Assembly (NCBI RefSeq): GCF_014196965.1
Contig: NZ_JACIEQ010000001.1
Coordinates: 434,001 to 498,000, forward strand
Direction of reading: 5' to 3'
Origin: Actibacterium naphthalenivorans
GTDB taxonomy: Bacteria > Pseudomonadota > Alphaproteobacteria > Rhodobacterales > Rhodobacteraceae
DNA length: 64,000 nucleotides
Shown here: positions 17,317-26,997 of the stretch, piece after piece
How the letters are laid out: each line of letters starts with the position of its first letter
How positions within the stretch are numbered: the stretch's first letter is position 1
Made by a program: the position numbers and the translations under genes
The notes under the pieces: model-generated
What the model saw: the letters and a program-made list of their open reading frames with translations, nothing else
What the model was told of the DNA's origin: nothing
The model's database searches: none

Positions 17317-18813
17317 GTGAGAGAATTGAGGCGTATCTTTCTGAAGCTTCACACCTGGCTTGGCCTGCATGTGGCCATCCTTTTGGGCTTTGTCCTGATC
17401 ACCGGGTCGGTGCTGGTTATGGCCGACGAGATCGAGATGGTGTTCCACCCCCGCGCCTGGGTGTCCGCGCCGGCCGACGAGGCCGCCCATGCCTCTTTCG
17501 CCGAAATCCACGACGCGCTGAAAACGGCCTATCCGGAAACCGCCATCATGTGGGTCGAGAAGCGCCCGACCGCGTTTCTGGCGGACCGTACCTTCACCCG
17601 CACCGCCTGGGGCGAAGAGATCACGATCTGGACCCACCCCGAAACCGCAGAGGTGCTGGATGTGACCCGCACCATCGGCTTTCGCCGAATCCTGCATGGC
17701 CTGCACGAGGATCTGCTGATCCCCCTGGCCCCGGCGCGGCTGTTCATCACCGCGCTGTCGGTCGTGGTGCTGACCTCTGTCATCACCGGGCTGGTCGTCT
17801 ATCGCCGGTTCTGGCGAGGCTTCTTCCGGCTGCCGGCGCGCGGCGCGGACCGGCGGACATGGCTGGGCGGGCTGCACCGGCTGATTGGCCTCTGGACGAT
17901 GCCCTTTCTGCTGATCGTCGGGTTGAGCAGCGCCGTGTTCTTTGCCCGCACCCTGGGGCTGGCGCATACCGGGCCGAAGCCTGCCATCGCCAGCGACCGC
18001 GCCGGGCTGCTGCCCGATAGCGCCGACACGGCCATGATCGCGGCGGCCGAACAGGCGGCGATGGCCGCCTTGCCCGACGTCGCGTTCGAGAAGATGACCA
18101 TGCCCTATAACGCGCGGGGCGGGATCGTCTTCGAAGGCCGCCCCCGTGACGCGCTTCTGGTGCGCGACGGCGAAACGGTGTCGATCGACCCCAGCGATTT
18201 CGCGGTTCTGGGGATCACCCATATCGAAGATCGCGGCGGCGCGGCACGGCTGGAGCCGCTGACAAAGGTGTTCCACTATGGCACCGTCGGCGGCACCACC
18301 ACACGGCTGATCTGGGTGGTCTTCGGCCTGGCGTCGGGCGGGCTGGTGCTGACCGGCGCGCTGATCTACGCGGCGCGGCAGCGGGCCGATACGGGCGCGG
18401 GGCGCACGATCTGGCGCGGGCTGGGCCTGTTCAGATGGGCCTATCTGTTGCTGGTCCTCGGCATGATCGCGGTTGTCGTGCTGCAATATGGCCCACCGGG
18501 CGTGAAATGGGCAGGCATCCCGCCACCGGTCGAGGCGAAAGACTATGTCAGGCTGGCCAGCAAGGGGAACCTGCGCCTTGGCGAGGATCTGCCGCTGAGG
18601 CTGACGGTCAGCGCGCCCGAAGTTGTATCGGCCACCGTCACGCCGGGCCCCGGTACGCCCCGGCCGCTCGACCTGAAACCGGCGGGCAAGAACCGCGCGG
18701 CCACCTTCGGCCTGCGGGGCACCCCGCGCGACAACAGCGTCGAGGTAGAGCTGACGCTTCAGTCGGGCGAGGTGAAAAGCTTCACCTACCGCCTTGGCAA
18801 TGCCATCTGGTAG
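17317..18813 (+). CDS. PepSY-associated transmembrane helix protein
   Basis: 498 residues starting at GTG 17317, preceded by GGAGAG. LKLHTWLGLHVAILLGFVLITGSVL is a PepSY_TM first helix, with further helices near 145-165, 195-215, 330-355 and 375-395. GLHEDLLIP and GGLHRLIGLWTMPFLLIVGLSS carry the conserved His residues of the family, which includes membrane flavo/heme reductases linked to siderophore iron release. The C-terminal 100 residues form a soluble domain. Its place inside a glycan locus is unexplained; it may simply be cotranscribed with the GT4 gene 30 bases upstream. Confidence 0.78.
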   Translation: MRELRRIFLKLHTWLGLHVAILLGFVLITGSVLVMADEIEMVFHPRAWVSAPADEAAHASFAEIHDALKTAYPETAIMWVEKRPTAFLADRTFTRTAWGEEITIWTHPETAEVLDVTRTIGFRRILHGLHEDLLIPLAPARLFITALSVVVLTSVITGLVVYRRFWRGFFRLPARGADRRTWLGGLHRLIGLWTMPFLLIVGLSSAVFFARTLGLAHTGPKPAIASDRAGLLPDSADTAMIAAAEQAAMAALPDVAFEKMTMPYNARGGIVFEGRPRDALLVRDGETVSIDPSDFAVLGITHIEDRGGAARLEPLTKVFHYGTVGGTTTRLIWVVFGLASGGLVLTGALIYAARQRADTGAGRTIWRGLGLFRWAYLLLVLGMIAVVVLQYGPPGVKWAGIPPPVEAKDYVRLASKGNLRLGEDLPLRLTVSAPEVVSATVTPGPGTPRPLDLKPAGKNRAATFGLRGTPRDNSVEVELTLQSGEVKSFTYRLGNAIW

Positions 18814-18819
18814 CGGCGC

Positions 18820-19587
18820 TCAGATCCCGTCCCACGGGTTGGTGATGGCCTCGCGCACGTGGCGCAGCAGCTTGCGGCGCAGCAGATAGGCCCCGCCCCG
18901 CCCCGCCAGATGCTGCCGCCAGCGCTGCGGGTGGGTGAAATAGAACATCTCGAGCCGTGGCAGGTTCAGGATATCGGACCGGTCCGTCGCGCGGGCCAGC
19001 ACCGTTCCGACCGAGGTATCGTAATGCCTGGCGATCGCCGCGCGCACCGCCGCATTGGCCAGCCCGTAGGGCGGCGCGAAATGCACCACCGGGCGGCCCA
19101 GCCGCGCCTCGATCTCACGGCGCGAGGTTGCCAGCTCTTCGCGCAGTTGCGCGGGTGTCAGCGCGTTGAGATTGGCATGGGTCACCGTGTGGCTGCCGAA
19201 CTGCACCCCTTCGATCGACAGATCGCGGATGCAGGGCCAGCCCATCAGGGGCCGGGGCGGTTTGCCGATGCCCTTCCAGCCTTCGACCCCGCCGATATAG
19301 TCCGTCGGCAGATAGACCATCGGCCGGAACCCGTGCCGTTTCATCACCGGCCAGGCGGTCTCGGCGAAATCCTGAAACCCGTCATCGAAGGTGATGATGA
19401 CCGAGCGCGCCGGCAGCGCGGGCCCGCCGGCGCGCGCGGCGACCAGATCATCCAGCGTGATCACCGGCACCCCGGCCTCGGCGATCGCCGCCATCTGATC
19501 GGCGAACACGGCGGGCGCGATGCAGGTCGGCCCGCCGACACCGGAAATCGAATGATACATCAGAACATCGACAACCGGCCCGGGCAT
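18820..19587 (-). CDS. Polysaccharide deacetylase (NodB-homology, CE4)
   Basis: 255 residues. It has TFDDG (66-70) with the metal/catalytic Asp pair and GSHTVTH with His133 and His137, the NodB metal triad. APPYG is the third motif. CE4 enzymes remove N- or O-acetyl groups from sugar polymers. No signal peptide is visible, so it may act in the cytoplasm on a precursor. The start at 19587 lies two bases after the upstream gene's stop. The PxYG motif has Pro-Pro-Tyr rather than Pro-Tyr/Phe at its usual place, a minor variant. Confidence 0.86.
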   Translation of the reverse strand: MPGPVVDVLMYHSISGVGGPTCIAPAVFADQMAAIAEAGVPVITLDDLVAARAGGPALPARSVIITFDDGFQDFAETAWPVMKRHGFRPMVYLPTDYIGGVEGWKGIGKPPRPLMGWPCIRDLSIEGVQFGSHTVTHANLNALTPAQLREELATSRREIEARLGRPVVHFAPPYGLANAAVRAAIARHYDTSVGTVLARATDRSDILNLPRLEMFYFTHPQRWRQHLAGRGGAYLLRRKLLRHVREAITNPWDGI

Positions 19588-19589
19588 GC

Positions 19590-21044
19590 CTAGTCCTCTA
19601 CCACATGGGTGGCGAATTCGGCGCGATAGGCGGCCCATTTTTCATGGTCGAGATTGCCCTCGGCATCGACACTGTCCACCGCGCCATAGGACATCGCGAA
19701 GGCGTGGTGGGTGTTGTCATGGGCAAACAGCCCCTGCCGCCCGAACACCAGCATCCCGTCGAGCCCCAGAAGCCAGTTGTCGATCGTGTCGAAATGCGCC
19801 TGATAGTCCAGGTCATAGACCGGATAGGCATGGTGCAGCCGCCGTGTTTCGCAGCGGCGCACAGGCACTGTCACCGGCAGGCCCAGCGCGCCCAGCCATG
19901 TGCAGAAATGCTCGCCAAGCTCCTTGTCCGACATGCCCCACCATTTTTCGTCGGGGTCACAGGGCAGTTCGGCGCACAGCAGGGTCAGCCCCTTCGGCTC
20001 TGTCGCCGAATTGTAGTTCTTCGGCTCCGACATCCGGCTGATCGGGATCGAGATCTCGGGGAAGTAATGCGCGTCATATTCGGTGAACCGGTCCGTCTCC
20101 AGAATGAGATAGAGCAGGATCATCCCGCGAAAACGCATCGCCTTCGCGGCCTCGACCACCTCGGGCGGCGGCGGCGGATCCATCAGGCGCACGATGCTGG
20201 TCAGCGGGATGGTCGACATCAACATATCGCTTTCATGCCGGGCCTCGCCGCCGGCCGCATCCTTCGTCCAGACGGCGGTGACGGTGTTGCCCTGCCGCTC
20301 GATCCGGGTGATGTCAGCGCCGAAGGTGAACTGCGCGCCCTGCTCGACGGCCTTGTCGGCCATGGCCTGGGTGATCTGACCAAAGCCCTTGCGCGGATAG
20401 TAGAACCGCCCGGCGGTTTCACTGCGCAGCCCGGGCAGCAGCCGCAGCATCTTCATCAGGATCTTGCCGACAGACCCGCCCGAAACGCGCCGCTCTGCCA
20501 GCGTCACGGCCAGCTTGTCAGGATCCAGCCCCCACAGCTTGCGCACATAGGGAAAATAGAAATTCTCGGAAATCGTGGGGCCGAGCCCATCGTAAAGGAT
20601 GCTCGAAAACGTCTCCGGCCCCGTGGATTTCTTGCGGAACGGTTTCAGCGCCATGTCACCCATCAGCGAGGCGGCGAAGCTTTTGGGCAGGCGCAGCAGC
20701 GCATCATGCAGCTTCAGCGGAAAATGGATCCACTTGCCGCCCAGCCGGATGCGCCCGTGGCGCGGCTGCAGCAGCAGATCCTCGCCCAGCAGCGCCTTCA
20801 CATCGTCCAGCACCGCCGGTTCCGCGACCGGGTGAAACCGGTGCGAGCCATAGTCGCACCAGATCCCGTCGATCATGAAAGACGTGGAATTGCCGCCGAC
20901 CCGCGCCGCCTTGTCGAGCACCTCGACCTCGGCATCCCCCCTGCGCGACAGCGCATAGGCCGCCGCAACACCGGCCGGCCCAGCGCCCATAATTCTTACC
21001 AGCGGCTTTTTTCCCGCCGCCACCCCAGGGATCGCACCCGCCAT
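19590..21044 (-). CDS. NAD(P)/FAD-dependent oxidoreductase, second copy
   Basis: 484 residues. The N-terminal FAD motif is IMGAGPAGVAAAYALSRRG, followed by GGNSTSF and DYGSHRFHPV. It shares overall layout with the oxidoreductase at 1537-3009, including the MDPPPPPEVVEAA / NPPPPPEVIAAA segment and the C-terminal FGRQGLFAHDNTHHAFAM. The two are diverged paralogs. It is cotranscribed with the deacetylase and follows an LPG-synthase-type membrane protein. The substrate is probably a glycan intermediate. Confidence 0.75.
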   Translation of the reverse strand: MAGAIPGVAAGKKPLVRIMGAGPAGVAAAYALSRRGDAEVEVLDKAARVGGNSTSFMIDGIWCDYGSHRFHPVAEPAVLDDVKALLGEDLLLQPRHGRIRLGGKWIHFPLKLHDALLRLPKSFAASLMGDMALKPFRKKSTGPETFSSILYDGLGPTISENFYFPYVRKLWGLDPDKLAVTLAERRVSGGSVGKILMKMLRLLPGLRSETAGRFYYPRKGFGQITQAMADKAVEQGAQFTFGADITRIERQGNTVTAVWTKDAAGGEARHESDMLMSTIPLTSIVRLMDPPPPPEVVEAAKAMRFRGMILLYLILETDRFTEYDAHYFPEISIPISRMSEPKNYNSATEPKGLTLLCAELPCDPDEKWWGMSDKELGEHFCTWLGALGLPVTVPVRRCETRRLHHAYPVYDLDYQAHFDTIDNWLLGLDGMLVFGRQGLFAHDNTHHAFAMSYGAVDSVDAEGNLDHEKWAAYRAEFATHVVED

Positions 21045-21055
21045 CTTCTTACCCT

Positions 21056-22033
21056 TTACTCTGAAAACTCACTCGCCACTTTTTCCACCGGGCGCGCGCC
21101 GAGGCCCGAGACCAGAAGGATCAACGCCCCCAGCGCCCCGGTCAGCCAGAGCACGCCCTGCCAGACCAGCCCTGTCGCCACCACCTCGGGCGCGCTGCCG
21201 CCGAACTGGGCCAGCAAGGCGGCCATCGAAGCCTCGCGCACGCCAAGCCCGCCCAGCGAGATCGGCAGCACCGCGAAGATCTTGGCCAGCGGCCAGGCCA
21301 CGAACCACGCCCCCAGCGGCACATCGACGCCCACCGCATAGGAAAGCTGCACCGTCAGCATCACGAAGGTCGCCTGAATGGCCATCGACAGGCCCAGTGT
21401 CACAAACAGCAGGCCGGGCCGCCGGCCAAGCGCCGCGAACCCGCCGGCCATGTTCAGCGCAAAGCCCTGGCCCGGCAGGCCGGGTTTCAACCGGTAAAGC
21501 ATCCGCACACCCCAGGGCATGCCAAAGACCGTGCCCAGCAGCAGCACCAGAACCAGCACGACCGCCTGCGTCACCACGCCGGCCCCCGCCCCGCCACCGC
21601 CCAGCATCAGCAGGCCGATCAGCGACAGAAAGCCCAGCGCCAGCATGTCGATCAGCCGGTCGGCCACCGCGCCCGCCGCCACTTTCGGCCCGTCACGCAT
21701 CGCCGCCTGCGCCATCGCGGCGCGCACCGCATCGCCCCCCGCCACGCCGGGCAGGCACAGATTGGCCGCCAGCCCGCCGAAATGCGCCTTCAGCGCCAGC
21801 AGGAAGGGGAACCCGCGATCCAGCAGAACCCACCATTTCGCCGCCGCCGCCACATGGCCCAGCAGGAAAACCCCGAACACCGACACGAACAGCGAAAGCG
21901 GCACCGCCGAAAACCCCGCGAGGATCGCCTCGCGCGGCAGGAACCAGAACAACACCGCCAGAATGACGGCAGAGCCCCCGGCCCGGATCAGCCATTTGCG
22001 CCACATTGCCGAAAGCCCTGCCGGTTTGCTCAT
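21056..22033 (-). CDS. Lysylphosphatidylglycerol-synthase-type TM / flippase-like protein
   Basis: 325 residues, about eight hydrophobic segments. FGGLAANLCLPGVAGGDAVRAAMAQ and PISLGGLGVREASMAALL match the conserved loops of the LPG_synthase_TM (UPF0104) family, which includes AglD-like and flippase-like proteins often paired with glycosyltransferases. It lacks the LPG synthetase domain. The start is one base after the stop of the GT2 gene, so coupling is tight. It may assist transport of a polyprenyl-linked sugar made by that GT2 enzyme. Confidence 0.82.
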   Translation of the reverse strand: MSKPAGLSAMWRKWLIRAGGSAVILAVLFWFLPREAILAGFSAVPLSLFVSVFGVFLLGHVAAAAKWWVLLDRGFPFLLALKAHFGGLAANLCLPGVAGGDAVRAAMAQAAMRDGPKVAAGAVADRLIDMLALGFLSLIGLLMLGGGGAGAGVVTQAVVLVLVLLLGTVFGMPWGVRMLYRLKPGLPGQGFALNMAGGFAALGRRPGLLFVTLGLSMAIQATFVMLTVQLSYAVGVDVPLGAWFVAWPLAKIFAVLPISLGGLGVREASMAALLAQFGGSAPEVVATGLVWQGVLWLTGALGALILLVSGLGARPVEKVASEFSE

Positions 22034-22034
22034 T

Positions 22035-22946
22035 TCATGGCCTCAGATGCAGGCGCGAAATCATGTCGGCGATCAGCCCCAGCGACCAGACCATGATCGA
22101 GGCCAGGAACAGGAACACCGCCGTTTCGCTGAGGTTCATCTGCGTCAGATCGTAGATCAGCTTCAGCACCCCCAGCCCCATCAGGCCCAGCCCCAGCGGA
22201 ATGAACACGCGCAGCGGGTTGAACAGGGTGCTGATGCGCAGGATCAGGATGATGAAGTTCAGAAAATCAATCGGCCGGATCTTCGATTTGCCCACGCGCT
22301 TGCCGTATTCGATCGGCGTATAGACCATCCGCTTGCCATTGGAGGACATGCACAGGGTGATCGTGGTGGTGAAGGAAAAGTTCTGCGGCAGCAGCGGCAG
22401 GAACGGGATCAGTTCGGATTTGCGAAACACCCGCAGGCCGGAGTTCAGATCGTTCAGCTTCCGCTCGGCCAGAAAAGAGGCAAAGTTGTTCAGTACCCAT
22501 TTCGCGGGCCGGCGCACCAGCGGCACGTTCTTCATGCCCGCGCCGCGGTCGCCCACCACCATGTCCTGATCGCGGCACATGGCCAGCATGCCGGGCAGAT
22601 AGCGCGCGGGATAGGTGCCGTCGGCATCCATGATCGCCACATATTCGTACCGGGCCTTTTTCACGCCGCGCTTCAGCGTCGCGCCGTACCCCGAATTCAC
22701 CTGATTGGCATCGACGACCGCGCCGCTGGCCTTTGCCTCGGCCAGGGTGTTGTCCCTGGATCCGTCGTCGATCACGATTACCTCGTATTCGATCCCTGTC
22801 GGGTCCAGCGCGTCAAACACCTCCTGCACGGTCGCCCGCACGGCGCCCTCTTCGTTATAAGCGGGGATCACGACGCTCAGGGTCATCCCCTGCAGCTCCG
22901 GCGACACCGCGACAGCGCCCTCAACCTCGGTAATCGAACCTTCCAT
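22035..22946 (-). CDS. GT2 glycosyltransferase, polyprenyl-phosphate sugar synthase (DPM1/GtrB-like)
   Basis: 303 residues. VVIPAYNEEGAVRATV, VIVIDDGSRDNT and IMDADGTYP (DxD at 107-109) are dolichyl-phosphate-mannose-synthase features. Two C-terminal membrane helices end the protein. Such enzymes move a sugar from a nucleotide donor to undecaprenyl phosphate. The start at ATG 22946 is favoured because the AAGGAAGG ribosome site would be inside the gene if ATG 22967 were used. GT39 or GT87 enzymes in the locus could use its product. Confidence 0.87.
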   Translation of the reverse strand: MEGSITEVEGAVAVSPELQGMTLSVVIPAYNEEGAVRATVQEVFDALDPTGIEYEVIVIDDGSRDNTLAEAKASGAVVDANQVNSGYGATLKRGVKKARYEYVAIMDADGTYPARYLPGMLAMCRDQDMVVGDRGAGMKNVPLVRRPAKWVLNNFASFLAERKLNDLNSGLRVFRKSELIPFLPLLPQNFSFTTTITLCMSSNGKRMVYTPIEYGKRVGKSKIRPIDFLNFIILILRISTLFNPLRVFIPLGLGLMGLGVLKLIYDLTQMNLSETAVFLFLASIMVWSLGLIADMISRLHLRP

Positions 22947-23051
22947 CTCTGCCTTCCTTCCCGTCATCGGGAAACAATATCTTGATCAAACTGGGGATAA
23001 ATATGGCCGGAAACCCGCGAAAGCGCGGCATCGGCCCGGTGATCCTGCGGC

Positions 23052-24071
23052 TCAGGGCACATGAAGGCGATCCTTCCGTCCCAGAATGTGATATTCGAAC
23101 AGGCACCACGCGAAGGCCCCCGCCGAATAGACATAGTAAAGCTGGTGGTAAAGCACCGCCTTCAGCGCGAACCAGGCCCCGCCGTTTTCACGGAAGAACT
23201 GAAACAGCGACCAGTTCAGCGCAAAGGCCAGCGCCAGCAGGCCCAGCGTCCAGGGCCAGATCGACGGCGCCACCACAAGCCCCAGCACCGACAGCAGCAA
23301 CAGCCCGGCCACCACCGCCTTGACCCGCTCGCCGGTGCTGGTGTTCAGATCGTTGGTCAGCCCCTCGCGCGCGATCATCAGCCGCGACCACGGCAGCGCG
23401 CGGCGGAAGATATCAGTATGGATGCCGTTGCGCACGGTCCAGACCTTCAGATGCTTGCCAAGCAGATCGGGCACCACCACGATCCGCCCCCCGTTGGAGC
23501 GGACGCGGTAGCCCAGCTCGATATCCTCGATCGAGGGCACCTTGTAGGTTTCCACGTCGAACCCGCCGATCTTGCGGAACACATCGGCCCGCACCGCGCC
23601 GCAACCGGCCCAGAAGGTGGTGGAATCCCGGTTGGCATGCTGGTGATAGAACCGGTGCATCAGGTTCTTGTAGCGCGAGAACCACGGCGTGCCGGCGGGC
23701 GTCGTGTCATACGAGCCGAACACCGCATCCACCCCTTCCTCGGCAAAGGCGGCGCGGATCTTCGCGGCCCCGCCCGGCCAGGCGATCACATCGGAATCGA
23801 CGAACCACAGGATGTCGCCCCTGGCCTGCTCCGCCGCCAGATTGCGCGCCGCGCCCGGCCCGCCGTTCACCGGCGTGGTCAGAACCGTCGCCCCCATCTT
23901 GCGCGCCTCGGCGGCGGTCGCGTCGGGCGATTGATCGTCGACCACGATCACCTCCTGCACCTCGCCGCTTGCCAGCATCTCCATCAGCGGGGTCAGCACC
24001 TTCGGCAGCAGATTGACCGCGTTATAGGCCGGCATCACCACGCTGATCGAAAGCTGTTGTGAATTATCCAT
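23052..24071 (-). CDS. GT2 glycosyltransferase
   Basis: 339 residues. ISVVMPAYNAVNLL, VIVVDDQSPDAT and FVDSDV (DxD at 92-94) define the GT-A catalytic domain; GSYDTTPAGT and CGAVRADVFRKIGGFDV follow. Two or three hydrophobic segments close the C-terminus. It is probably an inner-membrane, cytoplasm-facing glycosyltransferase. An alternative ATG at 24080 is possible. Confidence 0.85.
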   Translation of the reverse strand: MDNSQQLSISVVMPAYNAVNLLPKVLTPLMEMLASGEVQEVIVVDDQSPDATAAEARKMGATVLTTPVNGGPGAARNLAAEQARGDILWFVDSDVIAWPGGAAKIRAAFAEEGVDAVFGSYDTTPAGTPWFSRYKNLMHRFYHQHANRDSTTFWAGCGAVRADVFRKIGGFDVETYKVPSIEDIELGYRVRSNGGRIVVVPDLLGKHLKVWTVRNGIHTDIFRRALPWSRLMIAREGLTNDLNTSTGERVKAVVAGLLLLSVLGLVVAPSIWPWTLGLLALAFALNWSLFQFFRENGGAWFALKAVLYHQLYYVYSAGAFAWCLFEYHILGRKDRLHVP

Positions 24072-24146
24072 GGAAAACACCTGACGCTGAAGAAATGAAG
24101 AAATTGGCCCCGTCGCAACATGGGGGCGGGATATGACGCGCGCGTG

Positions 24147-25652
24147 TCATGGCTCGATCACCAGCGGCGCGAGGCGGCGCACCGATACGGTTTCCGTGAA
24201 CATCAGCAGCAGCGTCGCGGCCATCGGCAACAGCCAGATCACCCGCCCGCCATAGCGTGTCGCGGGTTGCGAAATGCCGCCGCAGACGAAGGCATTCGCC
24301 AGAATGCCAAGCACGAGCATGATCGCCAGCGCCTTGAGATAGGGCGTGGCAAAGCCCGGCCACAGCACCAGCACCAAGAGGGCCGCGAAGGACAGAGAAT
24401 AGATCATCCCCTGAATCGGGGTCACGACCGCCAGCCAGCCGGTATCCTGCGTCAGCCGGCCGCCGGAAAACCCGTCCGGCCCCAGCCCCTTGTGGCCCGA
24501 GAGCTTGGCGATCATCCGTTCGGTCGGCACCGTCATGTCGACCCGGAACAGCGCGACCTGCGTCATCGTGTTGTGTGCGAAAGCATAGACAGTGCGGGCC
24601 GGCAGGGCCTTCAGCACCATCAGAAAGAACGGCACCTGCTCCTGCGCCACGGCGCGCTGATCCTCGGGCGTCATCAGCTTGAATGATCCGAGCCGGCGGG
24701 AATCCTCAAAGATGATATGCGTCGCGGTCAGCCGCCAGGGATCATCCGACAGCGACAGCGCATCGTAAAGCGCGCAGGTCGCGATGGACGCGTCCGGGCA
24801 GTTCCGTTCCAGAAAGCGCAGGCCGGGGCCGTCTTCGATCAGCCGCGCGGTCAGGAACGGGTTATAGACGACCTCGCTGTCGCCGACGGTGGCCGCCGCG
24901 ACCTTGAACAAAGAGCGCTCGGCGATCCCGCCGGCCGCGATCAGCGCCACCAGAAGCGGCGGCAGCCACCACCGGCGCCGCGCCAGCAGCGGTGACACCA
25001 CCAGCGAAACCGGCACCAGCAACAGCGCGATGGCCAGATGCGACAGATGGCTGACCACCGCGAACACGCCAAGCAAAAGCGCCAGGATCACCTCCCACGG
25101 CTTCATGTCGCGGGCGAACACCGTCAGCGTCGCGATCACCAGCAGCAGCACAGGCGCGAATGTGTCGGGCATCAGATAGGCCACATAGAAGGGCAAAGAG
25201 CCTGTCGCCGCGGCGATCAGCGAAAGCCCGACCAGCGCCGCCACCGGCCGCGGCGGGCAGTAGAGCCGCGCGGCGATCCGTGCCGGCAGCCAGACCGCGA
25301 TGATCACCGCAAGCGCGTTCAGCAAGGTCAGCGCGGCCAGGTTTCCGCCCTGTGCCAGCGCGGCCATCACAACCGAGAACACCGCCGAGCGTGATCCGTT
25401 CACGGTATCGTCCGCACCCGGCGCATGGCCCGCACCGGGCGCGCCCGGCACCCGGCGCTCCAGCAGCCCGGCCTGGCGCAGGGCTGCCTCGCCCTGATCG
25501 ATGTAAGATCCCGTATCGAAATAGAAAAGCGGCTTGCCGTTCAGCACCAGAACCACAAGACAGGCCGCCAGCGCGGCCGCATACCAAAGCCCCGATCGCA
25601 GGGCTTCCCTGCGCGGGTCCGTCAGTTTGAATGCGGCCGCGTCGTCCGTCAC
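24147..25652 (-). CDS. Polytopic membrane protein, possible GT-C-type transferase
   Basis: 501 residues with roughly ten to twelve hydrophobic segments. I do not recognise a named family. The first loop after helix one reads [18 protein letters not shown], with an acidic residue and aromatic pattern similar to the first periplasmic loop of GT-C glycosyltransferases. A Gly/Ala/Pro-rich segment follows (about 65-85). The start overlaps the stop of the UDP-xylose synthase gene by four bases (ATGA), so the two are coupled. A transferase using a xylose- or arabinose-related donor is a guess from context. Confidence 0.6.
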   Translation of the reverse strand: MTDDAAAFKLTDPRREALRSGLWYAAALAACLVVLVLNGKPLFYFDTGSYIDQGEAALRQAGLLERRVPGAPGAGHAPGADDTVNGSRSAVFSVVMAALAQGGNLAALTLLNALAVIIAVWLPARIAARLYCPPRPVAALVGLSLIAAATGSLPFYVAYLMPDTFAPVLLLVIATLTVFARDMKPWEVILALLLGVFAVVSHLSHLAIALLLVPVSLVVSPLLARRRWWLPPLLVALIAAGGIAERSLFKVAAATVGDSEVVYNPFLTARLIEDGPGLRFLERNCPDASIATCALYDALSLSDDPWRLTATHIIFEDSRRLGSFKLMTPEDQRAVAQEQVPFFLMVLKALPARTVYAFAHNTMTQVALFRVDMTVPTERMIAKLSGHKGLGPDGFSGGRLTQDTGWLAVVTPIQGMIYSLSFAALLVLVLWPGFATPYLKALAIMLVLGILANAFVCGGISQPATRYGGRVIWLLPMAATLLLMFTETVSVRRLAPLVIEP

Positions 25653-26650
25653 TTCCCGGCTTCCCCCGTGAAGATCCTGTCGGTGGCGCCATCAGCCGCC
25701 AGATCGTGGCGCAGCCGCGCGAAATAGGCGATCGTGGCGTCCAGGCCGCTGTCGAGCGCCACCCGCGGCTCCCACCCCAGCGTCTTGCGCGCCAGCGTGA
25801 TGTCGGGCTGGCGCTGCACCGGATCGTCATGCGGCAGCGGCTCGAACACCAGTTCGGATTTCGAACCGGTCTTGGCAATCACCGCCTCGGCCAGTTCCAG
25901 GATCGTCAGTTCCACCGGATTGCCCAGATTCATCGGGCCGGTTACATCGTCGGGCGTGTCCATCAGGCGCACCATCCCGTCGATCAGGTCGGACACGAAC
26001 TGGAACGACCGCGTCTGCTGCCCGTCGCCGTAGATGGTGATCGGCAGGCCCGACAGCGCCTGCATGATGAAGTTCGACACCACGCGCCCGTCCTGCGGGT
26101 GCATCCGGGGCCCGTAGGTGTTGAATATCCGCGCCACCTTGATCTTCAGATTGTGCTGCCGGCGGTAATCGAAGAACAGCGTCTCTGCACAGCGCTTGCC
26201 TTCGTCATAGCAAGACCGGAACCCGATCGGGTTGACGTTGCCCCAATAGGCCTCGGTCTGCGGATGCACCGCCGGATCGCCATACACCTCGGACGTCGAG
26301 GCCTGCAGGATTTTCGCGCCCAGCCGCTTGGCCAGCCCCAGCATGTTGATCGCCCCGTGCACCGAGGTTTTCGTGGTCTGAACCGGGTCGTGCTGGTAAT
26401 GCACCGGGCTGGCCGGACAGGCGAGGTTGTAGATCTCGTCCACCTCGACATAGAGCGGAAAGGTCACGTCATGGCGCATGATCTCGAACCGCGGATTGTC
26501 CAGCAGATGCCGCACGTTGGTGCGGCGACCGGTGAAATAGTTATCCACGCACAGCACGTCATTGCCCGCGTCCAGAAGCGTTTCGCAAAGATGCGACCCA
26601 AGGAAACCGGCCCCGCCGGTCACCAGCACTCGTTTCGACGTCACACTCAT
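25649..26650 (-). CDS. UDP-glucuronate decarboxylase (UDP-xylose synthase) family
   Basis: 333 residues. GGAGFLG (12-18), [21 protein letters not shown], Tyr148/Lys152 (YDEGK) and [13 protein letters not shown] are diagnostic of UXS. The enzyme oxidises UDP-glucuronic acid at C4, decarboxylates it and reduces it to UDP-xylose. UDP-xylose could be epimerised to UDP-arabinose by one of the other epimerases. The ATG at 26650 is chosen because the family begins a few residues before VLVTGGAGF; the frame stays open upstream without family similarity. Confidence 0.9.
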   Translation of the reverse strand: MSVTSKRVLVTGGAGFLGSHLCETLLDAGNDVLCVDNYFTGRRTNVRHLLDNPRFEIMRHDVTFPLYVEVDEIYNLACPASPVHYQHDPVQTTKTSVHGAINMLGLAKRLGAKILQASTSEVYGDPAVHPQTEAYWGNVNPIGFRSCYDEGKRCAETLFFDYRRQHNLKIKVARIFNTYGPRMHPQDGRVVSNFIMQALSGLPITIYGDGQQTRSFQFVSDLIDGMVRLMDTPDDVTGPMNLGNPVELTILELAEAVIAKTGSKSELVFEPLPHDDPVQRQPDITLARKTLGWEPRVALDSGLDATIAYFARLRHDLAADGATDRIFTGEAGK

Positions 26651-26997
26651 GCCACGCGCCCTGTATAAGCCCCGAACCGCAGCGGCCCGGGTCGTTTCGA
26701 TTGAATGGCCCGCACCGGCCGAACCGGGGCAAACGCGCTTGCGATCACAGACGCCATCGTCAGAATTATGGCATTTGCCCATGGGCCGCAAAGGGCGTTA
26801 CCTAGGGGCAACATAAATCCCTGCCCGGCCGGTTTGAAAGCCGCTTTTTGGGCAGCACGCCGGGGCCGCCGCGCAAAAAACGCGCGCCGCGCCCCTTGCC
26901 GTGCCCCGGCAGGAAACTGACGGCATATCGCCATTTCAAAGGCTGAACAGTGCATTGCGCCGTTTTTCCAGACAGGCGGCCGCCACCGGCCGTGCAA
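26651..26997. promoter_or_regulatory. Intergenic region upstream of UDP-xylose synthase
   Basis: 347 bases between two minus-strand genes. It should hold the terminator of the methyltransferase gene and the promoter of the UXS gene. A CGGCCG-CCAC-CGGCCG hairpin lies at about 26980-26995 but lacks a U-tract. I see no clear promoter hexamers and no believable gene. Confidence 0.35.

Noticed and set aside
22982-22989. TTGATCAA as an FNR box
   Set aside because: The four-base spacer of FNR sites is absent; it is only a short palindrome.
26647-26997. Possible 116-residue minus-strand gene upstream of UXS
   Set aside because: Arg/Ala-rich without any motif, no ribosome site; more likely the UXS leader.
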